From assembly GCA_021796375.1 (NCBI GenBank), contig JAJYJF010000019.1:1-13450 (forward strand): a DNA stretch of 13,450 nucleotides. Reading direction: 5' to 3'. This document shows positions 1 to 6,113 of the stretch, in pieces. Under the pieces are notes generated by a model, which was not told the DNA's origin, ran no database searches, and saw only the letters and a program-made list of their open reading frames with translations. Within the stretch, counting starts at the first letter, position 1. Every line of letters starts with the position of its first letter. The position numbers were made by a program, and so were the translations under genes. This DNA is from Chloroflexota bacterium (GTDB lineage Bacteria; Chloroflexota; Anaerolineae; Anaerolineales; Anaerolineaceae).

Positions 1-2
1 GC

Positions 3-503
3 ACGTTTGCGATCCAGTTCCCCACCCTCCCGGCGGTCACCCTCGGGTCCGTCAGCCGGCGGATCCTCTCCGACACGCGCGGCAGCATGTTCGTCACAGC
101 TTTCTACGCGGTGCTCGAGCCGCACACTGGGCGGCTGGTCTACGCTAACGCCGGGCACCCGCCGGGCTTCCTGGTCAGCAGCCAGCACGGCAAGGAGACG
201 ATCGAGACCCTGCGCACCACCGGGATGTCGATGGGGGTGGAAGAAGGGGCGGAGTGGAAGCAGAAGATGACCCGCCTCGCCCCGGGCGACCTGCTCGTGA
301 TGTATACCGACGGGATCACCGAGGCGGAGAATTCCGCCGGCGAAGCCTACGCCGAGGAGCGCCTGATCGACGTCATCTTTGACCATCTGGGCTGCCCGGC
401 GGCGGAGATCCAGGCGGCGCTGCTGGAGGAAGTGCACGGCTTCGTCGGCAGCGCCCCGCGCCAGGACGACATCGCGCTGATCGTGGTGAAGCGGGAAAAG
501 TAA
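3..503 (+). CDS. PP2C-type (SpoIIE/RsbU) serine phosphatase, C-terminal part
   Basis: The gene enters from the left edge and is read from the first complete codon at position 3, so only the last 166 residues are present. It shows the second half of a SpoIIE/RsbU-type PP2C phosphatase domain. GSMFVTAFY is followed by YANAGHPPGFLV (the conserved NAGHPP element), then LVMYTDGITEAEN (the TDG metal-binding aspartate) and QDDIALIVVK near the end (the DD metal-binding pair). Such phosphatases remove phosphate from serine or threonine on anti-sigma-factor antagonists or other signalling proteins, using Mn or Mg. Any N-terminal sensor (PAS, GAF, HAMP or receiver) lies outside the window, so the input signal is unknown. 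The ATG at 87 is internal to the domain and is not the start. The next gene begins 35 bases downstream on the same strand. Confidence 0.9.
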   Translation, partial: TFAIQFPTLPAVTLGSVSRRILSDTRGSMFVTAFYAVLEPHTGRLVYANAGHPPGFLVSSQHGKETIETLRTTGMSMGVEEGAEWKQKMTRLAPGDLLVMYTDGITEAENSAGEAYAEERLIDVIFDHLGCPAAEIQAALLEEVHGFVGSAPRQDDIALIVVKREK

Positions 504-538
504 CCCACATTTTCTTTCTCACAGGAAGGAGGCGTTGT

Positions 539-955
539 ATGGCTCAGCATCCGAGTATTCGTTTGGGCTGGTTAAAGCTGCTCTATGCCTATACCGTCGC
601 CGGGGCTGGAATCTTCGGCCTCATCATTCTCCTGATCCCCAAGACGTTCGTGGCCCTCTTCGCGATCCCTGCCTGGGAGCCGTTTCTCCTCGGCGTAGTG
701 GGAAGCGCCTTCCTGGCGTTCGGGCTCCTGGGGATTCTGGGATGGCGCTCGCCGCTCCAGTTTATTCCAATTCTCCTGCTGCAGATGGCCTATAAGACAG
801 CCTGGCTGGTATTCGTCTTCATCCCGCAGCTATTCGCCGGATCGCCCCCCTTTTACGCCTGGTTTGTCGCGGCCGTCTTCCTCAGCTACATCGTCCTGGA
901 TGCGATCGCGATCCCGTTTGATCGGGCGCTGGGGGTCAAGACAGCTCTGGCTTGA
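539..955 (+). CDS. Small four-helix membrane protein of unknown function
   Basis: A 138-residue, strongly hydrophobic protein with about four predicted membrane helices, near residues 13-36, 45-70, 74-95 and 103-125. Short polar termini and a few charged residues lie between them. No catalytic or transport motif is visible and I do not recognise the family with certainty; small integral membrane proteins of the DUF4345 kind look broadly similar. The start is well supported by a near-perfect Shine-Dalgarno AAGGAGG at 526-532, six bases before the ATG. It follows the phosphatase gene by 35 bases on the same strand and may be co-transcribed, but nothing links the functions. It converges with the minus-strand regulator beyond 1221. 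Confidence 0.75.
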   Translation: MAQHPSIRLGWLKLLYAYTVAGAGIFGLIILLIPKTFVALFAIPAWEPFLLGVVGSAFLAFGLLGILGWRSPLQFIPILLLQMAYKTAWLVFVFIPQLFAGSPPFYAWFVAAVFLSYIVLDAIAIPFDRALGVKTALA

Positions 956-994
956 TTAAAAGTTTCGATAAAAACCAGGTCCTCACCTGCACTG

Positions 995-1099
995 GCACCG
1001 TGGCTTGCCAAGGATCCTGGCGGTAAACCTTGCCGGTGCACCCCAGGCGCCCCTGCGGGGCAAGTGTCACACGGACTGCCGGTAAAACACGGCAGTCCG
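995..1099. other. Run of stem-loops between convergent genes
   Basis: The 265-base stretch 956-1220 contains no credible gene. Three structures follow one another. The first is a nested hairpin with GCACCG (995-1000) against CGGTGC (1034-1039), enclosing CAAGG (1009-1013) against CCTTG (1028-1032). The second is GCCCC-TGC-GGGGC (1049-1061). The third is a perfect 10-bp hairpin, CGGACTGCCG (1072-1081) against CGGCAGTCCG (1090-1099), with an 8-base loop. No T-run follows on either strand, so these are not canonical intrinsic terminators. They could still end transcripts of the convergent genes, stabilise 3' ends, or form a small structured RNA. The strand cannot be decided from pairing alone. 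Confidence 0.4.
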
Positions 1100-1173
1100 G
1101 TTCCAGACGTATATAGCTTATTCGCGGCTTGAGCGAAGCATACCGAGACCGGATTGGGGCTATCCTGGCATGA

Positions 1174-1212
1174 ACCTCATAATCCACTGATGAGGTGAAT
1201 ACTTTAGAGTAT
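1174..1212. other. Two small hairpins just past the regulator stop codon
   Basis: ACCTCAT (1174-1180) pairs with ATGAGGT (1190-1196) around a 9-base loop, and ATACT (1199-1203) pairs with AGTAT (1208-1212) around a 4-base loop. They lie 9-47 bases beyond the stop codon of the minus-strand regulator, where a 3' end would be expected. No T-run follows, so they are at most a weak or Rho-type end signal. Confidence 0.25.
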
Positions 1213-1220
1213 GAAACCCC

Positions 1221-2918
1221 TTACTCATTCGCCAAAATCACCTGGATGCCTTGCTTGGAAAGCTCCAGCCGCGTGCTGGCGGGCAGGGCGTCGTCGGTGA
1301 TCAGACGGTTCACCACCGAGAGCGGCGCCACCTGGACGACCGATTCCTGGCCGAAGGCGGTGTGATCCGCCAGCAGGATCACCTCGCGCGCCGAGCGGAT
1401 CATGGCCTGCTTCATGGTCACCTCGGAGATGTTGGTGTGCCACAGCCCGTGGTCGATGGAGATCCCTGCCACCATGAGGAACAGCTTGTCGCCGCGTAGC
1501 TCGCGCAGGGCGCCCTCCGCGGTGGGACCGACCAGCATCTGGCTGCTGTGCCGGTACGCTCCGCCGGTCAAAATCAGCACGACGTCTTCATTCCCCTCTA
1601 GAATTTTAAATACACCCACCGAATCGGTGATGACCGTGATGTCTTTGCGCGAGGCGAGCGCCTCCGCGAGGTAGTTGGCGGTAGGCCCCCCGTCGATGAG
1701 GACCACCTCGCCGGGATGGATCAGATCGGCGGCGACCCGGGCGATCACCCGCCGGCGCATGTCGATCTCGTCCTTCAGGTTCTGCTCGGCGTCGATCACC
1801 TCAAAGCCGATGCCGAGCCGGCCGGCGTACGCCTGCATCGAGCCGAAAAGCTCGCGGTACCACTCGTGCTCGCTGAAGGGGATGATGAACCCGACCCGGC
1901 GCGGCAGCTTGAGCCCGCTGCGCGGGCGCTGGGGGTCGATATCCATGGGGATCTGGAATTCCCGCCGGACGGTATCCCAGCGGATCTCCCAGCCGCTTGC
2001 GCCGGGTGTGTAGAAATCTGGCAGGGATTGGGGGGTCAAAACGGCATAGGGGGTGACCAGCTCGTGCGGGATGGGCAGGTGGTTGTAGGCGGCGATCGAG
2101 GCTTCCAGGCACACCGGGGCGACGATCTCGGGGAACATGGCCACGCCGATCTTGCAGTAATCCGCCTGCATCAGCGCGTTCTTGAGCGTATCCCCCTCCA
2201 ACCCGAAGGGGATGACCAGGATGGAATCCGGGTCGATGCTCAGATCCCGGCAGGCCTGGATGGCGGCCCAGGCGGTGGTGTCGTTGATGGCGAAGATCAG
2301 GTTGATCTGCTTGTGAACGGCCAGCGCGTCGCGGGTGAGCTGGTAGGCGGTCGAATAGCGGGATTGGGCGTTGATGGAGAGGACGATCTCCGCGTCCGGG
2401 ATGGACTCGTGCAGCCCGGCGGTGAACCCGCGGCTGCGCAGCTGGGTGTTGGAGAGGGAATACGTCAGGTCCAGCGCGTAGGCTTTGCCGCCCCAGTGCT
2501 GGCGGGCGTATTCCCCTGCCCGCCGGCCGACGTCCAGCGCGGCGTGGTAGTTGTCGACCGCGACGACCGTCTCTTCATTCCGGACCTTGAGCGATTCGGC
2601 GATGATCGGGATGCGCTTGCGGGAGAGGCTTTCCAGCAGGAGGTTATCGTACTTCGGGTTGACCGAGGTGGTGACCAGCACGTCCACCCGGTCCACCAGG
2701 GCGGCGTCCGGCCGGCTGGCGGGGGAAAGCTCGCCGTCGCCCAGCGCGGCAGCCCCGCCAAACGTCCGGCGCAGGCGATTTTCCAGCTCGAGCCGGTCCA
2801 GGTCGCGGCGGATGGTCATCTCGGAGACCTGGAACGCCCGGCCCAGCTCCCCAACGGATATATAGCCACGCTCGTTCACCAGGCTGACGATCTGTTCCAG
2901 GCGTTCCTTGGATGCCAT
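1221..2918 (-). CDS. DeoR-family transcription regulator with embedded, permuted sugar-binding-protein domain
   Basis: A 565-residue DNA-binding regulator, about twice the roughly 250 residues of ordinary DeoR proteins. Residues 1-57 are a DeoR winged helix-turn-helix (ISVGELGRAFQVSEMTIRRDL, then RLRRTFGGAA). Residues 74-303 read like the middle and end of a LacI/ribose-binding-protein fold (VDVLVTTSV, VAVDNYHAALDVGRRAGEYA, LIFAINDTTAWAAIQACRD, VLTPQSLPDFYT). Residues 340-387 read like the missing first strand-helix-strand of such a fold (RVGFIIPFSEHEWYRELF, then IGFEVIDAEQN). Residues 388-560 are a full DeoR C-terminal sensor (LIDGGPT, LTGGAYR, LVGPTAEGAL, DKLFLMVAGIS, REVILLADHTAFGQ), a fold that normally binds phosphosugars. 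The start at 2918 is chosen because GGAAGGTGGA precedes it at the right distance and because the in-frame start at 3020 lies upstream of the gene's own promoter. It is transcribed divergently from the sugar ABC operon and probably controls it and itself. Confidence 0.88.
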   Translation of the reverse strand: MASKERLEQIVSLVNERGYISVGELGRAFQVSEMTIRRDLDRLELENRLRRTFGGAAALGDGELSPASRPDAALVDRVDVLVTTSVNPKYDNLLLESLSRKRIPIIAESLKVRNEETVVAVDNYHAALDVGRRAGEYARQHWGGKAYALDLTYSLSNTQLRSRGFTAGLHESIPDAEIVLSINAQSRYSTAYQLTRDALAVHKQINLIFAINDTTAWAAIQACRDLSIDPDSILVIPFGLEGDTLKNALMQADYCKIGVAMFPEIVAPVCLEASIAAYNHLPIPHELVTPYAVLTPQSLPDFYTPGASGWEIRWDTVRREFQIPMDIDPQRPRSGLKLPRRVGFIIPFSEHEWYRELFGSMQAYAGRLGIGFEVIDAEQNLKDEIDMRRRVIARVAADLIHPGEVVLIDGGPTANYLAEALASRKDITVITDSVGVFKILEGNEDVVLILTGGAYRHSSQMLVGPTAEGALRELRGDKLFLMVAGISIDHGLWHTNISEVTMKQAMIRSAREVILLADHTAFGQESVVQVAPLSVVNRLITDDALPASTRLELSKQGIQVILANE

Positions 2919-2957
2919 GCGCTCCACCTTCCGGTTCGTTTTATCTAAGTCGGTTCT

Positions 2958-2986
2958 ATTATAGCGAAAGTAATGTTCGAAGTCAA
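2958..2986 (-). promoter_or_regulatory. Sigma-70-type promoter of the DeoR-like regulator
   Basis: On the minus strand, TTGACT (2981-2986) and TATAAT (2958-2963) are separated by exactly 17 bases: a 5/6 match at -35 and a perfect -10. Transcription would begin near 2951, giving a leader of about 33 bases before the ATG at 2918. This fixes the translation start, because the longer in-frame start at 3020 would not be on the transcript. Confidence 0.8.
2973..2981 (+). promoter_or_regulatory. Candidate operator, copy 1 (ATGTTCGAA)
   Basis: ATGTTCGAA sits in the spacer of the regulator's own promoter, overlapping the edge of its -35 box. It contains the palindrome TTCGAA and matches copy 2 at 3037-3045 in 8 of 9 bases. 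The half-site ATGTTCG is like that bound by the DeoR-family repressor GlpR. CGAAAGT lies just beside it (2965-2971) and has a counterpart, TGAAAGT, beside copy 2. Confidence 0.5.
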
Positions 2987-3027
2987 CCACTATTTTTGTT
3001 CTAATTATAAACTCAAACAATTAATAC

Positions 3028-3056
3028 TTGACAAACATGTTTGAAAGTGCTAACAT
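3028..3056 (+). promoter_or_regulatory. Sigma-70-type promoter of the sugar ABC operon
   Basis: A perfect TTGACA (3028-3033) and TAACAT (3051-3056, 4/6 match) are separated by 17 bases in an AT-rich region. Transcription would start near 3063. Because the first gene starts at 3480, the transcript would carry a leader of about 415 bases. The candidate operator lies inside this promoter. Confidence 0.72.
3032..3045 (+). promoter_or_regulatory. Candidate operator, copy 2 (CAAACATGTTTGAA)
   Basis: A perfect 12-bp palindrome, CAAACATGTTTG (3032-3043), overlaps the -35 box and spacer of the sugar operon promoter. It includes ATGTTTGAA (3037-3045), the near-copy of copy 1. The two copies are in the same orientation and 64 bp apart, close to six helical turns, so both could face the same side of the DNA. 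A protein bound here would block RNA polymerase. Confidence 0.5.
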
Positions 3057-3062
3057 AATGGC

Positions 3063-3479
3063 GACCTGATTAAATCCGCACATATTCGTTAACGGCAAGG
3101 CACAAAAACGGTATAACAGCCTTCTGGGGTGGAAGGTCCGGCTTGCCGTCTCTCCCGCAGGTGGGAATTTTATCGGAAGAGTTTCCTCTTATCTGGTTGT
3201 TCTGGCAATCCCAGGGCTGGGCGGCGCATGCCTGGTCTGTCTGGTAGGCGGTCTGATTCGATCATTTATTTGCCTGCAAACTTTTGGTCAACGGCGCGAA
3301 TTCGGAAAGGAGGTTGTCCCGATCGGCTTGAATAACTGCCAACGAGCAGGGAAGAGGTTTGCAACTGGCCCCGCTATTTTCGAGGCGTTGGAATGCCCGG
3401 GAATCGGGGCGAAGGAACAGCTCTCAAAACGGATTTAAAATCGGATCCCAATCTCAACAAGAGGAATGGAGAGACCAAG
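3063..3479 (+). other. Long leader of the sugar ABC operon, no convincing gene
   Basis: About 415 bases separate the promoter from the first gene. Near its 5' end ACGGCAAG (3092-3099) pairs perfectly with CTTGCCGT (3142-3149). That stem encloses a second hairpin, CCTTC (3120-3124) against GAAGG (3132-3136), with a 7-base loop. A consensus-like Shine-Dalgarno AAAGGAGG (3306-3313) is present but has no ATG or GTG at a proper distance; the nearest start is a TTG at 3328, 14 bases on. A frame without stops runs from 3070 to 3435 but has no good start codon. I recognise no known riboswitch class. The leader may regulate expression, or be a relic of a lost gene. Confidence 0.45.
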
Positions 3480-4523
3480 ATGAAGAAGTTGTTCTCGATT
3501 ACCAGCATTCTGGTCGCAGTGACCATGCTGCTGGCTGCCTGCGCGGCGCCGGCGGCGCCGACCACGGCGCCAGCCGCTCCCCAGGCAACCACCGCGCCGG
3601 CAGCGCCGGCGGCGTTGACGGCGGACAAGATCACGATCGCGGGGGTAGTCTTCCAGGACGACCAGTTCATGAACACCCTGACGAAGGGGTACACGGACGC
3701 GGGGGCCAAGTACGGGGTGAAAGTGCTGACGGCCAACACGAACAACGACCAGTCGAAGGAAGCCGAGCTGATCCAGACATACATTTCGCAGGGGGTAAAC
3801 GGGATAGCCATCGCCCCGCTGTCGAAGGACGCGTCGATTGCCAACCTGAAGCAGGCGGATGCCAAGGGGATCAAGGTAGCCATCACCAACATGTCGATCT
3901 CGGACAGCTCGTTTCTGGTGGGGGGGTTCACCTCGGACGATCACACCAACAGCAAGATTGTGGGCGACAACGCGGCCAAGTTCATCCAGGCGACCTTCCA
4001 GGGGACGCTGAACGTGGCGCGGGTGGACTTTGACGACCAGCTGCCTGACCAGTCGAAAGCGCGCTGGAGCGGGTTCTACGATGGGCTGACGGCGGCGGGG
4101 ATCAAGTACAACGAGGTGGCGCACACCTCGGCGCACGCCCAGGACACAGCCCTGGCGCAGACGACGGACATGCTGACGGCGCACCCGGAGATCCAGGTGA
4201 TCTATGCCTGCAACGAGGGTGGGACGATTGGGGCGGTCCAGGCGGTCAAAGAGGCGGGCAAGGCGGGCAAGGTGTTCGTGTTCGGCTATGACGGCTCGGA
4301 CCAGCTGACCAGCATGATTCTCAGCCCGGACAACATCCTGCAGGGCACCGTGGCGCAGGATCCGTACAACATGGGCTACAAGGCAGTTGAGGCGCTGGTG
4401 CTGATGCTGGAAGGCAAGGACGTGCCCGACAAGGGCAAGATCACGGTCGTCAACGGCACCTACCTCGGCCGCTCGGATCCCGAAGCTGTAAAAGCATGGC
4501 GCACTGCCAACGGTCTGAAATAA
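3480..4523 (+). CDS. Sugar ABC transporter substrate-binding lipoprotein (RbsB-like)
   Basis: A 347-residue binding protein of the Peripla_BP_4/RbsB class, which captures a monosaccharide outside the membrane and delivers it to the permease. Residues 1-20 are a lipoprotein signal peptide ending in the lipobox LAAC with Cys21 as the lipidated residue. An Ala/Pro/Thr-rich tether of about 20 residues follows, then the mature domain. The mature domain opens KITIAGVVFQDDQFMNTLTKG and includes NTNNDQSKEAELIQTYISQG, IQVIYACNEGGTIGAVQAVK and VFGYDGSDQL, the usual landmarks of the family. The start at 3480 is chosen over the in-frame ATG at 3393 because the signal peptide starts there and GGAGAG (3468-3473) is well placed. 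It is the first gene of the operon; an intercistronic hairpin follows it. Confidence 0.93.
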   Translation: MKKLFSITSILVAVTMLLAACAAPAAPTTAPAAPQATTAPAAPAALTADKITIAGVVFQDDQFMNTLTKGYTDAGAKYGVKVLTANTNNDQSKEAELIQTYISQGVNGIAIAPLSKDASIANLKQADAKGIKVAITNMSISDSSFLVGGFTSDDHTNSKIVGDNAAKFIQATFQGTLNVARVDFDDQLPDQSKARWSGFYDGLTAAGIKYNEVAHTSAHAQDTALAQTTDMLTAHPEIQVIYACNEGGTIGAVQAVKEAGKAGKVFVFGYDGSDQLTSMILSPDNILQGTVAQDPYNMGYKAVEALVLMLEGKDVPDKGKITVVNGTYLGRSDPEAVKAWRTANGLK

Positions 4524-4554
4524 GCTTCATAGTAAAATGAAATTGCCATAGTAG

Positions 4555-4592
4555 AGGAACAGGGAAACTTCTTCGGGAGGATCCCTGTTCCT
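4555..4592 (+). promoter_or_regulatory. Intercistronic UUCG-capped hairpin between binding protein and ATPase genes
   Basis: AGGAACAGGGA (4555-4565) pairs perfectly with TCCCTGTTCCT (4582-4592). Inside, CTTC (4568-4571) pairs with GGAG (4576-4579) with one G-U pair, capped by a C(UUCG)G tetraloop and separated from the outer stem by a small internal loop. No T-run follows, so this is not a standard terminator. Such structures after the binding-protein gene commonly protect the upstream message from 3' decay or partly stop polymerase, so that binding protein outnumbers membrane components. Confidence 0.72.
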
Positions 4593-4621
4593 TCCTGAAA
4601 CGCAGCGGTGGAGGCGACCCG

Positions 4622-6109
4622 GTGAGCGACCTGATGATCCGTACCGAGCATATCACCAAAGATTATCCCGGAACCCGCGCCCTGGAGGACATCTCGCTGT
4701 CGTTCGGCAGCGGCCAGGTCCACGCGCTGGTGGGGAAAAATGGCTCAGGCAAGTCTACCCTGGTGAAGATCTTCGCGGGGGCGATCAAACCCACCAGCGG
4801 GAATTTTTACCTGAACGACGAGAAGCTGCACTTCAACGCCACCTCGGATGCCTATGACAAGGGGATCGTCACGGTATACCAGGAGATGAGCCTGGTGCCG
4901 GGGCTCTCCGTGGCAGAAAATATCTTCCTGGGCAGGCTGCCGCAAAAGTACAGCTCGATCGACTGGCGCAAGACCTACAAGATGGCGGGCGTGCTGCTCA
5001 AGAAAATGAAGCTGGACGTCGACCCGCGCGAGAAGGTTTCTCGCCTGTCGATGTGGCAGAGCCAGGTGGTCGAGATCACCAAGGCGCTCAGCTTCAATCC
5101 CAAGGTGATCTTGCTCGACGAGCCCACCTCTTCCCTGGCCCAGAACGAGGTGCAGAGCCTGTTTGAGGCGGTGAGGGCGCTGCGCGACCAGGGCGTGGTG
5201 GTGATCTACATCACCCACAAGCTGCAGGAGCTGCCCCAGATCGCCGACACCGTCACCGTGCTGCGCGATGGGAGATTGATCGGCAGCGTCGAGATGGATG
5301 AAGTCGAGCATAAAGATATCATCCACATGATGTTTGGCGAGGTAAAAGTTCAGAGCCGCCCGAAAGACATCCAGATTCAGGATGATATCGTCATGGAAGT
5401 CAAAGGGCTCTCGCGCGAGGGCTGGTTTAAGGACGTGAGTTTTTCCCTGCGCCGCGGGGAGGTGTTGGGGATCGCCGGCATGCTCGGCTCCGGGCGGACG
5501 GAGCTGTTGCACGGCATCTTCGGCGCGGATCGAGTCGACCGGGGCGAAGTGATCATCGAAGGCAAGACGTACAAGCGCGCCAACCCCATTAAGATGAAAA
5601 ATGCCGGGATCGGCCTAACCCCTGAAAACCGGAAGAAGGAAGGGCTGATCCTGATTCACTCCATCATGGATAACCTGTGCTACGCCAGCATGAACATCAC
5701 CGACAACGGCTGGGTGGAAAATAAAGGCCGGCGAGCGGAATTTGCCAGCCGGCAGGTGCGAGAGCTGGAAATCAAGGTGCCGGATATCAAGGCGGCGTGC
5801 AGCTCCTTATCGGGGGGAAACCAGCAGAAAGTGGTGGTCGGCAACTGGCTCAATACCAGCCCCAAGATCATGCTGTACGACGAGCCCTCGCGCGGGATCG
5901 ACGTGAACGCCAAACAGCAGATCTTCGAGATCATGTGGACCCAGGCGCGCAAGGGGGTGTCGACCGTGTTCGTTTCCACCGAGCTGGAAGAGCTGCTCGA
6001 GGTCTGCCACCGCATCCTCATTATGCGCCACGGGAAGATCGTGGCTGAGGTGAACCCGGATGCCGTGAGCATTAATGAGCTTTACGAAACGTGCATGAGA
6101 GGAGACTGA
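4622..6109 (+). CDS. Sugar ABC transporter ATPase, two ABC domains (RbsA/MglA-like)
   Basis: A 495-residue cytoplasmic ATPase with two tandem ABC domains, the normal length for the RbsA/MglA/XylG family that powers monosaccharide import. Domain 1 has Walker A GKNGSGKST (38-46), signature LSMWQ (from about 142), Walker B VILLDEP (about 162-168) and an H-loop histidine in ITHKL. Domain 2 begins near residue 255 with the degenerate Walker A GMLGSGRTE (about 286-294), then LSGGNQQK (about 396-403), IMLYDEPSRGID and STELEEL, where the H-loop histidine is absent. Non-glycine signatures in domain 1 and a degenerate second site are normal for this family. The start is a GTG at 4622, with GGAGG (4610-4614) seven bases upstream; the ATG at codon 5 is a less well placed alternative. 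Confidence 0.95.
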   Translation: MSDLMIRTEHITKDYPGTRALEDISLSFGSGQVHALVGKNGSGKSTLVKIFAGAIKPTSGNFYLNDEKLHFNATSDAYDKGIVTVYQEMSLVPGLSVAENIFLGRLPQKYSSIDWRKTYKMAGVLLKKMKLDVDPREKVSRLSMWQSQVVEITKALSFNPKVILLDEPTSSLAQNEVQSLFEAVRALRDQGVVVIYITHKLQELPQIADTVTVLRDGRLIGSVEMDEVEHKDIIHMMFGEVKVQSRPKDIQIQDDIVMEVKGLSREGWFKDVSFSLRRGEVLGIAGMLGSGRTELLHGIFGADRVDRGEVIIEGKTYKRANPIKMKNAGIGLTPENRKKEGLILIHSIMDNLCYASMNITDNGWVENKGRRAEFASRQVRELEIKVPDIKAACSSLSGGNQQKVVVGNWLNTSPKIMLYDEPSRGIDVNAKQQIFEIMWTQARKGVSTVFVSTELEELLEVCHRILIMRHGKIVAEVNPDAVSINELYETCMRGD

Positions 6110-6113
6110 ACCT

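Noticed and set aside
936..1187. An 83-codon GTG-started frame on the minus strand after the regulator.
   Set aside because: It overlaps the end of the convergent membrane protein gene, has no good ribosome-binding site and covers the stem-loop run; the sequence looks random.
1188..1216. CTGATGAG ... GAAAC with a hairpin between, suggesting a hammerhead ribozyme.
   Set aside because: Stem II does not start next to CTGATGA (GTGA intervenes), the pair next to GAAA is wrong, and no matching stems I and III with a cleavage triplet can be built.
2919..3020. A 34-codon N-terminal extension of the DeoR-like regulator from an in-frame start at 3020.
   Set aside because: It covers and lies upstream of the gene's own promoter (2958-2986), and the ATG at 2918 has the better ribosome-binding site and a normal DeoR N-terminus.
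3129..3335. A 68-codon GTG-started frame in the operon leader.
   Set aside because: No Shine-Dalgarno, no recognisable sequence features, and it overlaps the predicted leader stem.
3070..3438. A stop-free frame of 122 codons in the leader, with a hydrophobic stretch, on the plus strand.
   Set aside because: It has no ATG or GTG; the only starts are late TTG codons (3328, 3385) with poor Shine-Dalgarno spacing, and no family is recognisable. It could be a relic, but I cannot support a gene.
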